Shown here: one piece after another, positions 53,222 through 64,000 of the stretch
Numbering within the stretch: position 1 is the first letter of the stretch
Layout: every line of letters begins with the position of its first letter
NCBI GenBank assembly: GCA_029851415.1
Contig: CM056741.1
Location: 164,783,685 to 164,847,684 of the forward strand
Direction: 5' to 3'
DNA from: Eretmocerus hayati
Taxonomy: Eukaryota; Arthropoda; Insecta; Hymenoptera; Aphelinidae
Length of the DNA stretch: 64,000 nt
The notes under the pieces: generated by a model
Told to the model about the DNA's origin: nothing
The model's database searches: none
The model's input: the letters and a program-made list of their open reading frames with translations, nothing else
Program-made: the position numbers and the translations under genes

Positions 53222-53750
53222 GCAAAATTGACGAAAAAATCTGGAAAAGCTACTATTTCCTTCTCTTTTTCCCAGACAAGAACCCATTTTGACCAAATCT
53301 GCTTTGATTTTAAAATGGGGGCAAAAATGTGAAAACCCCATCTGATTGCTTGTATTTCAATTAGCCCCGATAATTATCGTAGTAGCACAGTGGCTGTTCC
53401 AACGTTCCAGGGCGGGTTGCAGAGGAAAAAACATGCATTTCGTTAGGAAATTTCTCGTATAATCAGCTGAAGATTGCTTCAGATGATTCTGCGGAGAATT
53501 TTCCATGAAAATGCATGCTTCGCTTCTTTCTCTGTAACCCGCCCATAAACGTTCGAACAGCCACTGAACTACTACGATAATTATCGAGGCTAATTGAAAT
53601 ACATGCAATCAGATGGGGGTTTCCTCGAGGTTTTCACATTTTTGCGCTCATTTTAAGGTCGAAGCAGATTCATCCGATCATAACGGATTCTTGTCTGGAA
53701 AAAAGAGATGGGAATAATAGTTTTTCCAGAATTTTTTCGTCGATTTCGCA
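53222..53750. mobile_element. foldback element, about 530 bp
   Basis: The arms (about 53222-53480 and 53495-53750) are imperfect inverted repeats throughout, for example CTTTTTCCCAGACAAGAACC with its complement near 53690, and CGATAATTATCGTAGTAG with CTACTACGATAATTATCG. Only a few bases separate them. There is no coding capacity. Confidence 0.75.
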
Positions 53751-54297
53751 AAATTATCAAGCACTTCAAGAACACCGTGATAAGAATGCAGAAATCGGAT
53801 TAGCCAATGACTTATCTGTGATCTATCGCCAAATGAAAAAGGTGCAGCAACCAGGTCTTCCTATAGAATTCTCGTCTAGTTCATTATCAGGGCCATAACA
53901 CTAATCAATGGGGTAAGAACTCATCACAGCGAAGAAAGAGCGCTAAAGGGGGTCTATCCAACCCCCTACATTCACATGTTAATCCATCCTCTCTCCTTAT
54001 AATGGCATAAAAAATCAAGCACCCGCTTCCTGTGAACCGTGAAGTCCTACAAGAGCCCCTCATGTACCAGATTGAGAATTCAACCTCCACACCACATTAA
54101 TATAGTCGGCCTCAAAAAATGCATCCATACACACAGTGGACACTTAAAAAAATATCTATGTATATAGATAAATATGTGTGCAAGGCGAATGCCAGGAACA
54201 TGTGATGGTACATACATATATATTGGCATTGACTACGAGGGGTCTCTCTTTCTGCTCGTCTCACCTCACCTGCCGCCAGGTGCTCTTACATGCACCC

Positions 54298-54328
<31 letters not shown>

Positions 54329-55526
54329 GTATACCGTTCGGTTGCCACACACGGCTCGTGCCATCTGCGGCGAGAGGCACGCGCCTTGAACCCCCACCCT
54401 AATCACCATCACCTTCAACCCCTCACATATACATATATAACGGTTTATACCTCACGCAAAATCCCGTAAGAAATACTTGCATCCTATATAAATGAAGGTC
54501 TAGAGTCCTTGCTTTTATTCACAATGCCCATTGTCGTAAGCCTTTATATTATATAAAATACTATACGCACACTTGGATAACAGTAAGATTGGACCCTGTA
54601 TATAAATTTTATTGGTATTGTAAGCTTTATGAATGTCTTGCTACTGGTATGTGAGGCCCAAAAATGATCCTGAGTAATGTGGTTTGGGTTTTAGACTATA
54701 AAAGATCGAGATGTGTGTGTACACTTTTATTGCGATGACTCTAAAACGATCTAAGGTTGATCCTGATTCCTGGGGCTCGATTGTTCGTCGTAGACTTGGT
54801 TTTATATATTTGTATAGGTGGATGATGTAAGACCTGAAATTAATTCTTCAAAGTTAGAATTTGAGCTTTTGTGCCCACAAGACGTTTTGATGTTGAGGTG
54901 CTTCAAACGCTTTTTGGGAATATTCCTGTACGAGTAAGACTTTGACCGAGATTTTGGTGTTTCAAACATATTGATATTTTATTCGCAGACATCATGAGCA
55001 TTCATTGGAAATTTAAGTTTTCTCGAAAATATTAGATGCTTGAATTCGATACTGATTTTTTGTGATCTTATTTACGCGCTGAAATTCTTCAAGTGGAAGA
55101 TTCTAAAGGTTGAAATATTTCATTCGATTCCTATTCATATTTTCTCAATTTGTACGACTGTATGAAGCAAAATCGGCCTCAGCCGTTACATGGCTATTTT
55201 AATTGATAAAAAATCATCAAGATTTGCCATGTATAACAGGTGTTCAAATGAAAAAATTCAAGAAATGGTAAACTACCCCTGGAGACAAAATAGTGGGGCG
55301 AGAACAGCATTACCGTGAGTAAAACCGATGGCGACATCTGCACAAATTGTCTGGTACTTTCTCAAAGCACAACCCCCGAAGCAACCCCGCTTGATGTTTC
55401 AGTACCTACGTCCTACACTCGGATACTTATTGCTGCTGAATTTGATAATGTTCCTGCGATTGGTCAATTGGGACCATATACAAATGTAAACAAATGTAAG
55501 ATCTTGGATTCATAGACTATTTGATC
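53751..55526. other. no gene recognised
   Basis: Intergenic sequence containing (TA)n at 54298-54322, downstream of the JmjC-domain gene. Confidence 0.4.
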
Positions 55527-55532
55527 TTTATT
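55527..55532 (-). promoter_or_regulatory. poly(A) signal AATAAA of the JmjC-domain gene
   Basis: AATAAA lies about 110 bases past the TAA stop at 55642 on the minus strand, a normal distance for an insect 3'UTR. It fixes the likely end of the transcript near 55500. Confidence 0.6.
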
Positions 55533-55641
55533 CACACCAAATGCTCCAACATATTAAGTAATTGAATCCTTATCATTTTTGAATATTCATGATTTCTGTG
55601 ATATGTTTCAATACATAGTTCATTTTTCATCTCGATCTTGA

Positions 55642-58600
55642 TTAGTCGTATTCTGCGCCAATAGTTATACTGATATCCTCCGATACGATCAATGTCTGAT
55701 GGTACCACTTGTTGGTATCCAATACAACTGTAAGGAATATCGTCAAAATTTGATTGCATTTTAATTTTTGCAAAATATCTCAAGTGTGGATGAAAAAAAG
55801 GAACAAGATTGGAATCATGCACTCAACTTATCTCACCAGAATCTACTGTTACTTCCAACCTCGTACAACTATACTGACATTCTCGTGGTGGTTCCAAGGT
55901 CCATTTTTTTCGTCCTTGAATCTGGGCTTGCCACGACGGGTACTTGACATCATCGACCTAGTTTGGATTATTTTCATAAAATCTGTCCTCAAAACAAGTC
56001 CTGTAAAGATCTACTAACATGCATTGGTGCTCCATATCCTGGACTACCCATAAAAATCCAATCAGTCTTTTCGCTTTCTGAAGTATCGGGTAAGAAATAC
56101 GGCCTGTAGTAGTATTCCCGTAATATTGAGCCAATATTTTCGTCACAGTTACTCCTAAAGAATAAAAACATAATGGGTCTGTTCAGATAGAATAAGTAAC
56201 AATTTCGATGCGATGCGAATATTTCATAATCATGACTCTACAAATTGACGACTAATGTACAACTCCGGGAAAGAAAATCTTCGAAATAAAACTTGATTAC
56301 GGGTCAATTGTTGGTACGAATTTTCAAATCCTACAGAAGATATTGCAACAGGCAGGCAACAAGATGCACTGAAGCTGTGAGCTAACTGCGTGGTCAGTAG
56401 GGCGAATTATGAAAAAATGCGTAAGTTTATCTTCCCAACGTCGAAAAGGTCTCGGATGGCCGAACCGATGACGGCCAAACGACCCAGTTCGTGAAATTTC
56501 TCCATATCTACGATGTTATCTTTGAAATGATCGAATCAATGACAAAATGGACTATTGTCATTCTTCACGTGGCTATAAGCATGACTGCTCTCAAATATTG
56601 AACTTTTTTTCGTATTGCTTTCAAACAAAGATCAAGTGCTTTGAATCCTTATAAATAACCGAACCTATACTAGTCGAAAATATTTTTGAAAATCCAAGTT
56701 GAAGTATACTCACCAGCCAACATACCAGGGCTCCGTACCACTTTCCAAAAGAGCCCGACTCATGCTCATGTCAAAAACATCTCGCAAACTTTGGAAGCCT
56801 GTCTTGTATGGAAAGAATTGACAATCGAATTCCTGATCCTTATACAGTTCCTTGAAGAATGCGAAAGAAAATGCCTGCATCGCAGTCCAATTTTTTGTAG
56901 CATCGGTCACTACTACAGGCCTTCCTGAATATGCATACCTGATGTTCGGTAAATATTTATAGTTTGTCAACAAAGAATCGAAAAGTAAAGGACAAAACCA
57001 GACAGACGTGGACTCTTACCTTTCTTCAAATAGTGTGGAATCAATATTTGATATTTTCTCGATTTTTTGCACTTCTTGACAGATCGAACAATCCTCAGCT
57101 GGACGAAACAAATTTTTTGTCGCTCCTGGTTGTTGCATCAGGCACTACATTAGAAATGAAAATCATTTTTCATTACTCTAACCTAAAAATGCCGCGTTTA
57201 AATAGGATTTAAGGATTCTCGTAATGAAAAAATATATCCGCACCTCGCTTGCAAGCCCATTTTGGGCACTGGAGGACATGTCTGTCTCGCTTCGCTCGAC
57301 AGACAAACTGTCCTAGTGCCCAAAATGGGCTACCGCGCTCAGTACGGAAATATACTATTTCAGACAGTTTCGCAGATATTATTCCAATCACGACTAATAC
57401 CGTAGAATCGGGTAATTCAGACGGGGGGGGGGATTAATTCGGTCCTTTTTTTAGGAATAAGATTGTATTAGTCGTAACTTTCGGCTCGTGCATCCTACGG
57501 GGCTTTACAAGTGCTCGTTTTGAAGCCCTATATCTCGGCTATATTTCTAGAAACCTCAATTGATCCATACCAATCTTGGATCCTAGTTTTTTGGAAATTA
57601 AATCAGAAGGAAAATTTTGCTAAAAATCGACCCTTCAAAACTTGTATCTGGTTTTCCACGTGAAAAAGCTCCCTGATTGTAAATCCTTCTCTCTGTTGTT
57701 TTTTGTGATGCCAACAATAGAATCTAATTGAAACAGAGGCCCGAAAGATTGTTACCCTACTGACAGGAGGTGCAAGATCGAAATAGTGTGAGTAAGGGGC
57801 TTCGGCGGGGTAATTCGGCCCACCCGAAGCAGCTACACCACGAGGTATTATTTATTCGTTATTTCGTCCTCAGAAGTATAAATCTAAATAAGTTCCTAAA
57901 AAAAATTGATATCGCTTTCCAGACATACGTTTAATCGTTCCGCTTGCACAAGTTCAAGTCGCAACGACCACTAGCCATACGTCTAATCTCTAAATTAGGA
58001 GTGCATTCCATAGGAGCAGATATTGCTTCGAAATTTCGACTAATATTTCACTTTCCAAATCCAAAATCGTTTTGACTTCCCACTTCGTGCACCCCTCGTA
58101 ACTTTCTGAACGTTTTCTAACAGTTTAAAAAAATTAAATTACCATTCATAAAAGATGAGGTGACAACCAAAACAAAAGGATCTCATAATTTATCCCCAAT
58201 CTAATTGGAAGAAATGTCTGCAGCGAGTTATTATTCAGAGACGTGATTTATGGATTCATAATCTTGACTGTACAACTGATAACAAGTTGATGACTCTGTT
58301 ATCCGAGTGTATGAATCACATCATGTTCAATATGTTTAGATCTTACGAGATTTTGCTAGAAATTTTAAGTAAAAGCTATTCATTTCGGAAAAATTTCACT
58401 TTTTTCAGCAATTTCCAAAACAATCATATTTCAAAGATACTTAAGAAAACCATGTCAAGAGAAAAAGAACATCGCATAGCATCAACATGACTATAAACAA
58501 GCTAATTTTGCCTGAGATTCAAGGCTCCGAAAGGGTGGGCCTAATAACCCCGAAGATGCGGGTAATTATGGACCACCCTTCTTTTTAACATTTTTCAAGT

Positions 58601-61222
58601 CTATCCACTTCGATCTTAATTCTGCGCAAAGCATTGGATACCTGAAGCCAAGTCCCAAATTTTGAGCTTTTGAACGTTCTTCTAGCCCTATTCTAGTCAA
58701 AGTTATGGCGATCAGAAGGTCGAAACTGGATCTGAATTACCCGATTCTACGGTAGCATGATGAATGAATAGTGATAGTTTCTGAATAATGGCAAAAGATA
58801 TATGAACTATATCATTCATTGTGCAAATTCCTTATTCACAGATTGGTGTAACCACGTTGCCAGTCAACATAATACCAGATGAGTATGAACCCCAGTCAGA
58901 TTGAAAAATAAAGAGAGAACCAAGATTAAAAGATACGACAAGTGAAATAGATCTAATGGCAAATGTAATAAAATTTTACCGAATCAAATATATTTTTTAT
59001 CCTTGTAAAGTATTTTCATTTCCAAAACATACTGAAAATATTACGTAGTAACGAAAGTACTATCAAATTTATCGTGAGTTTTTGAGAAAACCTTCGAATA
59101 TTCTAATGATCTGAGAGAGTTTTTTATTATATGAGAGTAAAATCTTGAGCTGGACTAGATCGATTCTCTTCCTCAAATTTATATTAATATCCTTTTAAAA
59201 CTTTGTTACTATCATTGGACATGTTGAATTACGATGAGTTGTGAAACGAATAGTCACTTCACTAAATATGTTTATAAAATATCAGAAATGAAAAAAAATA
59301 CCTGAATTTCTGGAAATAATTTGCTGGATATTGAAAGATTAGAGTCAATTCTCACACATTGCATCCAAATCAAAATATATACGGCTAAGAGTATGCGTCT
59401 GACCAAACTGTCTTTTTCTACTTACAACTACATTGAACTGAAAACCTTCACCACGAGTGCTGGTGATATTTTTTGGAAGAGGGAAATGGTTCCACACGAG
59501 TGGCGTCATGTGTTTTATGCGTCTGTACGTAGAAATTGTGGCGTTTCCAGCATGAATCATATGAAAATTATTTGCCAAAATTTCATGTGATTGAAGTGGA
59601 TCCATTTGGAAAGAGAAATGAGTCTCATTTATGAAATTTAGCAACTCACAATTTTGATGCGAAAATGTACCGCATTTTGGATTACAATGTGATTTTCAGG
59701 TCAATTCGAGGCCTGTGATACGTAATATTACGACTTAAATCTATCCTGATAAACTTGACCCTATTGAAATTTCGATATTATTGGCCAATTTCAGTCGAAT
59801 TGGTTACATTTAATGGAATTGAGTATTTCGATATGACCCCACCACAAAATATTTATGGTTCAGCTCGCGAAAAGGTACTGAAAATCATCATTAGTAATGC
59901 CACGGCGGCCAAAAGTCCAAGATCTTTTAATAAATAATTTTTTTCATTTTCATCGATGCTTCAAAGCCAGCTGATTGCAAGTAACCAAGATTTAGGTAAT
60001 TTTGAAGCTCTTCTCCTGAACTTCCAAATTTGTAAAAGCAGCTTTCACCCCAGCTCTGGAGCTATGAGCTATGTCAGCTCGATGAAGTGTAATATAATAC
60101 ATTTCTACGATTCCACGTGAAGTCTTGTCCACCTGTATTTTTAATGGAAATTGTAGATTTAGATAAAACCTATGACATCGAAAGCAATAACTCAAGAGCT
60201 TCAAAGTCCAGCTTTGGAAGTTTTTCTGGCTTTTTTCCTGCTCAAAGAAAACAAAAATTCTCGGCGAAGAGTCTTATCGTTCAGGAACAACGAGAAATTT
60301 ATAATTACGCTGATAATTTTTCCTCGATTCCCTTCAAATTCTCGACTGAAGTTTATGAGAGAAGACTTCCGTCAGAAAGACAGAACAGTTTTTAAGTAGT
60401 TCCTGGCCCGAGATATATCAACCATTGAAAAGTCTTGATACTCGTAAGTTTTACTTCCAAACGCCATGTTACTCGTAATGTTTCATTTGCATGGAAAATG
60501 CAGATGGTCAAATATTCACGCAAAATCATGGAAATGTGGATTTTTACAAACTGTTATGACTCAGGGCTGTAGAGTTGGGCGAAAATATGAGTCAGGGTTC
60601 TACACGATATTGATTCTAAATTTCATCTCATTTCGTATCGGGGGCTCAAACTTCTGTGATATTTTTAAAAATTGATACCCATTCATCTCGAATGCAAAAT
60701 ATGAAACGGTCGGATACATCTCCAAAATTATCACGAGAATATCAACCCTCCGATACGAAATTATAATTTCGTTTCGTGTCTAACCACCTCTAAAACTCGG
60801 TGAAAAGAGCTTCAAAATGAGCCAAGCCTGAGACTCTGTATAATATGCTTCGAGTCGTTGGAAATGTTATTCATTTTGACCGGTACTGCACGAAGGTACA
60901 CTGAGTAATATCGAAAAGTACTCACTCTGCGATACGGCAAACTCCGTACAAAATTGGTGGCATAAGGATATGCCGATAAAATCGCCCCCAGGGCAAGTAG
61001 AATAACAAGTCTCGGTCCTGGTATCCTTGCACGAAATGGTCTAATTTTTACGTAAAATACCACCAATCGGAATGCCGAAATCGATCGACCATGCACCTTT
61101 TCACGTTTAGTTAAAATAGATATCAGCTCATCTCGCGCTTGTTCTGGACAGTGCTTTGATTTTGATACACAGGATCCTGATACAGCTACGCCGTCCTTGC
61201 CGATACCACTGCTCCGCTCCAT
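55642..61222 (-). CDS. type II membrane JmjC/cupin_8 Fe(II)/2-oxoglutarate oxygenase, seven exons
   Basis: Exons in order: 61222-60926, 59644-59426, 57144-57020, 56938-56714, 56154-56019, 55957-55828 and 55727-55642, giving about 405 residues. All junctions are GT-AG and keep frame. The start ATG sits in CAGCCATGG with an in-frame TGA upstream. Residues 1-70 are cytosolic-like and end in RPFRAR; 71-93 are hydrophobic (RLVILLALGAILSAYPYATNF), a signal anchor. Lumenal features include sequons NET, NAT, NIT and NWT, and a CxxC at 191-194. The oxygenase domain starts near YAYSGRPVVV (215-224). The metal ligands are visible as HVD (H334, D336), split by intron 5, and H387 in NKWYHQT, in the family-typical layout. 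KWTLEPP after the HxD motif and the C-terminal SITIGAEYD are further typical features. Substrate unknown; 2OG hydroxylation or demethylation is inferred from family. Uncertain: the exon 2 acceptor (GTGAG/TTG) is weak, so exon 2 could start at 59623 or a small exon could precede it. Confidence 0.88.
57171..57359. repeat. 189-bp dispersed repeat, copy B, beside a splice acceptor
   Basis: About 95% identical to 44957-45145. It lies in intron 2 of the JmjC-domain gene, and its edge is 24-27 bases from the acceptor of exon 3 (57145). Confidence 0.8.
57398..58754. mobile_element. TIR element, about 1.36 kb, TA-flanked, inside JmjC-gene intron 2
   Basis: The terminal inverted repeats are CCGTAGAATCGGGTAATTCA plus 2 more bases, perfect and each flanked by TA (57398-57399, 58753-58754). 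Motifs such as GGGTAATTCGG recur inside (57433, 57800) and, inverted or diverged, near 58555. The 67-codon frame at 58287-58490 has no transposase motif. TA targeting suggests Tc1/mariner or another TA-specific group; not assigned. Confidence 0.75.
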
Positions 61223-61380
61223 GGCTGGACTCAAACTGCGACTCGGATGGCATCAAGCCTCGTATCCAGGTTTTATCCTGGGATGGTGCTCTCCGTGTAC
61301 CGTGTTTAAGGGGGTTGCTTGGGGGGTTGATATCCATGTGTCACACGAGACAGAACAAAATGCGAATTTAATCCGCTAAT
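61223..61380 (-). promoter_or_regulatory. 5' leader region of the JmjC-domain gene with overlapping upstream ATG frame
   Basis: In a frame different from the main one, an open frame with ATGs at about 61337 and 61254 runs through the main start codon and ends near 61128 inside exon 1. The main start has the stronger context (CAGCCATGG). If the mRNA leader reaches this far, the overlapping frame would be expected to lower translation. The transcription start is not visible. Confidence 0.35.
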
Positions 61381-64000
61381 CGAACCTTTATTTTACCTGT
61401 CTCATCATTCAATTTTGATTTCTCGGTAGATCACTTATTATCATGCACGAGGAAACTAATCAGAGATTCGGACTCCAGCGTCATTTTATTTATTTTTTTT
61501 TTTTTTTTTGAGGAATTTTATTGATAATTTTGTTGAGTTTTGGTAGTGTGCCTTTGTATCAGTACTTCATTTACCACGTAGAAAAATCTGTAGTTTGGAA
61601 TTGTAGACCGTTCGGGAGAAGCAAAAGGATAGGAATCATTGAATCTTCTTATATTTCAACACGTATTTCATTTTGTTGATAAACCTATTAGTCTTGGGAG
61701 CTATAACTCTTCTGAATCTTGGGGGAATACAATGCTTCTTTCACAACTTGTCGGCTTAAGATCGAAAATTGATCATCTCGCAGATAAACGAGGCAGTCAG
61801 GTGTACCAAATCGAAGAATCACAAAAATGAGTACAAATCTTGTTGCAACAGCAAATAAGTTTCAATATTCGTACAATATGAAGACCATTGAGTTGTTGAT
61901 ACATGGCCAGGCTGCATTGGTATAGGATAACTCAAAAATAGTTCAAAAAGGTCCGTTAATCGGAAAAGAATCGGCTCACAAAGTCGGTTGTTGGGTCAGT
62001 ATTAGTGCCCTAGTAGCTGGTAGCATTTCTTATCTCGGTTCGCAGCTGTGCTCTGCTCACTGGGGCGATCGTGCGACACCTTATAAAATATATATCATGC
62101 GCTTCATCCTCGATCAACGAATCGGCTACTCGCATCGACAGGGAATACTTCGCAAGTAACTATTCTCGTGGAGAGTAAACAATCGCAGATTTGTCAAAAT
62201 TATAACACAAGGTACCTAAATGCACCGAATAAGCCCCCACTTTTCTTGTTTCCTTCATAACTTTAGCTCAGCTCATTTCAATATTTTCCAACTTAATCTG
62301 GCTCAATTCAAACTTGCCCTAAGATACATACTTACAGAATGAGTTAAATTGCACCTATTTCAAACTGAACAGAGCCGAGCTATCTCAATATTCCTAAAAT
62401 AATCCGTAGATCTAACATCTTTGGTGAGGACAATTTAGGTGAACTTATAATAGAAATTTGAAGACTATAAAGTTACTGAAGACTAGAAGACTAGATTTTT
62501 CACAAAGGAAGGGATTTTTGTTAGGTCGAGTGCTCTTCAAAAGTAATGAGGGAGTTAGTAAGATGAATCGTGTCATCAAAAGACAATAACTAACACAACA
62601 TCCATGTGTCGCGAGAAAAAAGTTAACTATGTATAAGATATCAGCATGGTTTTTTTAAGAAGCTGTTGTGAAATGAACGAATAAACTGTATAAGTGACTT
62701 TTTACGTGTACCAAAATGCTGAAAATCCTGCCAGGTAACAGCCTATTTGCATTAAAGTAAATTTGACATAGTACATGTAATCAAACTTGTATGTGAAAAA
62801 GCGATTAAAATTCGAAAAAATTTTACTCGACAACCCATATATTAAATAGAAAGACTGATCTCTCTGCTTGGAACTATATCGAATTTTTCACGTAGTTCAC
62901 TTCAGCTTTTATCGATCTCTACACAATTCTGGACCTCATCTGGATGCAATGCTCTTTATTTGCGTACAATACAACACCCATGAAATTGAAGAGAACGTTT
63001 TCTCACTCTGTCAGTGGCAGGAGGCTGATGAAATCACGACGGTTCTTTAGATTGCAAATTGACAATCTCTGAACGCGGTTGCGACAGAGTATCATTACAT
63101 ACTATTCTGGATTACGTTCAATGCAAAAGTGCATCCCAGTACGATGCAGGTCGATACAATTCTAAATTTTTCTCATTTCTCACATTAGCCGAACGTGTCC
63201 TTACAAATTTAATAGGATCTGTAATGGTTTGAAGAGCAACATAGGACATGAGATATTAATAATTCCACTCCTCCGACGTAAATGAAATACTTGACTATTG
63301 AAAAGAGTTGACGCAACTATTTTTGACGAATCAAAACTGCATCATTTACTCGATCAATAAATTTCAGCAAGGATCGGTAACAACTAGAACTTTGTGTTCT
63401 AATTATGTATTGCAGAATTAGAGAACAAAAGGTCAACAGACTTTTGTGATATTCCGAGTACAACTTCATCAGGGAATGATTGCTGACACTCTGACAAAAA
63501 TTTTTCTTGCCAAATGGTGTTGGAAATCCTCACCAAGATCATGACCATTGAAAAGATGCTCATGCCCACACTGGGCTTTATTAGTCGATGACCATTTGTC
63601 TTGGATATTAAATATTCTCACATAAACTCATCAATCTGTACTTGAAATCTGCCATCTGATTTGTCAATCTACCATCAGAGCTCAACCAATATCCTTCGTC
63701 TGGAGTATTCATTCAATTTCATTCTATTTCACACTTCTCGACAAATTATATCTTGCATGATGTCTACCGAAAATAAATAAGAATCAGTTTTGGATCTTCT
63801 ACTTACACGACGAGATTATTATCCATTTTAAACGATGTACGGTCAATTTCCTCTGTCAAAATGATCACCATTATTATCATTATGATTACTATTTCTATTA
63901 TCCTACAACTTCATTTTGCAACTGAATTTAGATAATCTCTGTGTCGCGTAATTTTTTTCAAAGGCTGCAAGGTCTCCAGATTAATTCCGGTATATTTATA
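61381..64000. other. no gene recognised upstream of the JmjC-domain gene
   Basis: AT-rich sequence. A polyT run lies at 61491-61510. A decayed copy of the hairpin-module family occurs at about 62232-62402 (AATAAGCCCCCAC, TTTAGCTCAGCTCATTTCAA, GAGCCGAGCTATCTCAA). The short open frame at 61639-61830 could not be tied to splice sites or a family. Confidence 0.4.

Noticed and set aside
59302..59323. 22-bp microexon candidate in JmjC-gene intron 2
   Set aside because: It has AG and GT borders and a workable phase. However, the 57144-57020 exon fits both phases, encodes a coherent linker with CxxC and restores YAYSGRPVVV, so the microexon is unnecessary.
61639..61830. 63-codon plus-strand frame upstream of the JmjC-domain gene
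   Set aside because: Codon use is reasonable near its end, but no clear acceptor, start or family match could be found.

Overview
This window reads as nuclear DNA from an insect. It is AT-rich but not depleted in CpG, has many (TA)n and (CA)n microsatellites, carries one 129-bp assembly gap, and contains genes split by introns with GT-AG junctions. A hymenopteran source is plausible but is only an inference. Only two protein-coding genes can be supported, both on the minus strand. Almost everything else is intron or intergenic DNA crowded with small inverted-repeat elements.

Gene 1 (38080..39952, continuing to the left) is onecut, the HNF6-type CUT-homeodomain transcription factor. One large exon holds the start codon, long Ser/Thr/Gly/Gln/His runs, the conserved LTPLQPLPPIST box and the whole CUT domain, and ends at a phase-1 donor. 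A 114-bp exon 12 kb further along the transcript (25734..25847) has phase 1 at both ends and joins in frame as a linker between CUT and homeodomain. I could not find the homeodomain exon, so it probably lies beyond the left edge. That makes the first ~25.7 kb most likely onecut intron.

Gene 2 (55642..61222) is a seven-exon gene assembled here exon by exon. It encodes a predicted type II membrane protein of about 405 residues with a lumenal JmjC/cupin_8 Fe(II)/2-oxoglutarate oxygenase domain whose HxD...H metal triad is intact. Its start, most splice junctions, stop and poly(A) signal can all be read; only the start of exon 2 is uncertain.

Repeats by region, left to right: an element of hairpins inside a larger inverted repeat (414-1556); a Tc1/mariner-like non-autonomous element (3454-4343); a TIR element with a TTAA-flanked piggyBac-like MITE nested in it (27480-28859); a foldback (30092-30604); a 1.08-kb foldback with near-identical ~490-bp arms upstream of onecut (41902-42979); a TIR element with possible 6-bp target duplications (43766-44837); a 189-bp repeat present twice (44957 and 57171); an iteron-flanked hairpin (45654-45975) and its relative (47364-47502); a TIR element at 51389-51967; a foldback at 53222-53750; and a TA-flanked TIR element inside an intron of gene 2 (57398-58754). 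Several unrelated-looking elements share a small hairpin-forming module, and several share GGG-rich ends.

No rRNA, intact tRNA, CRISPR array, operon or autonomous transposase gene was seen. The two genes show no sign of working together.
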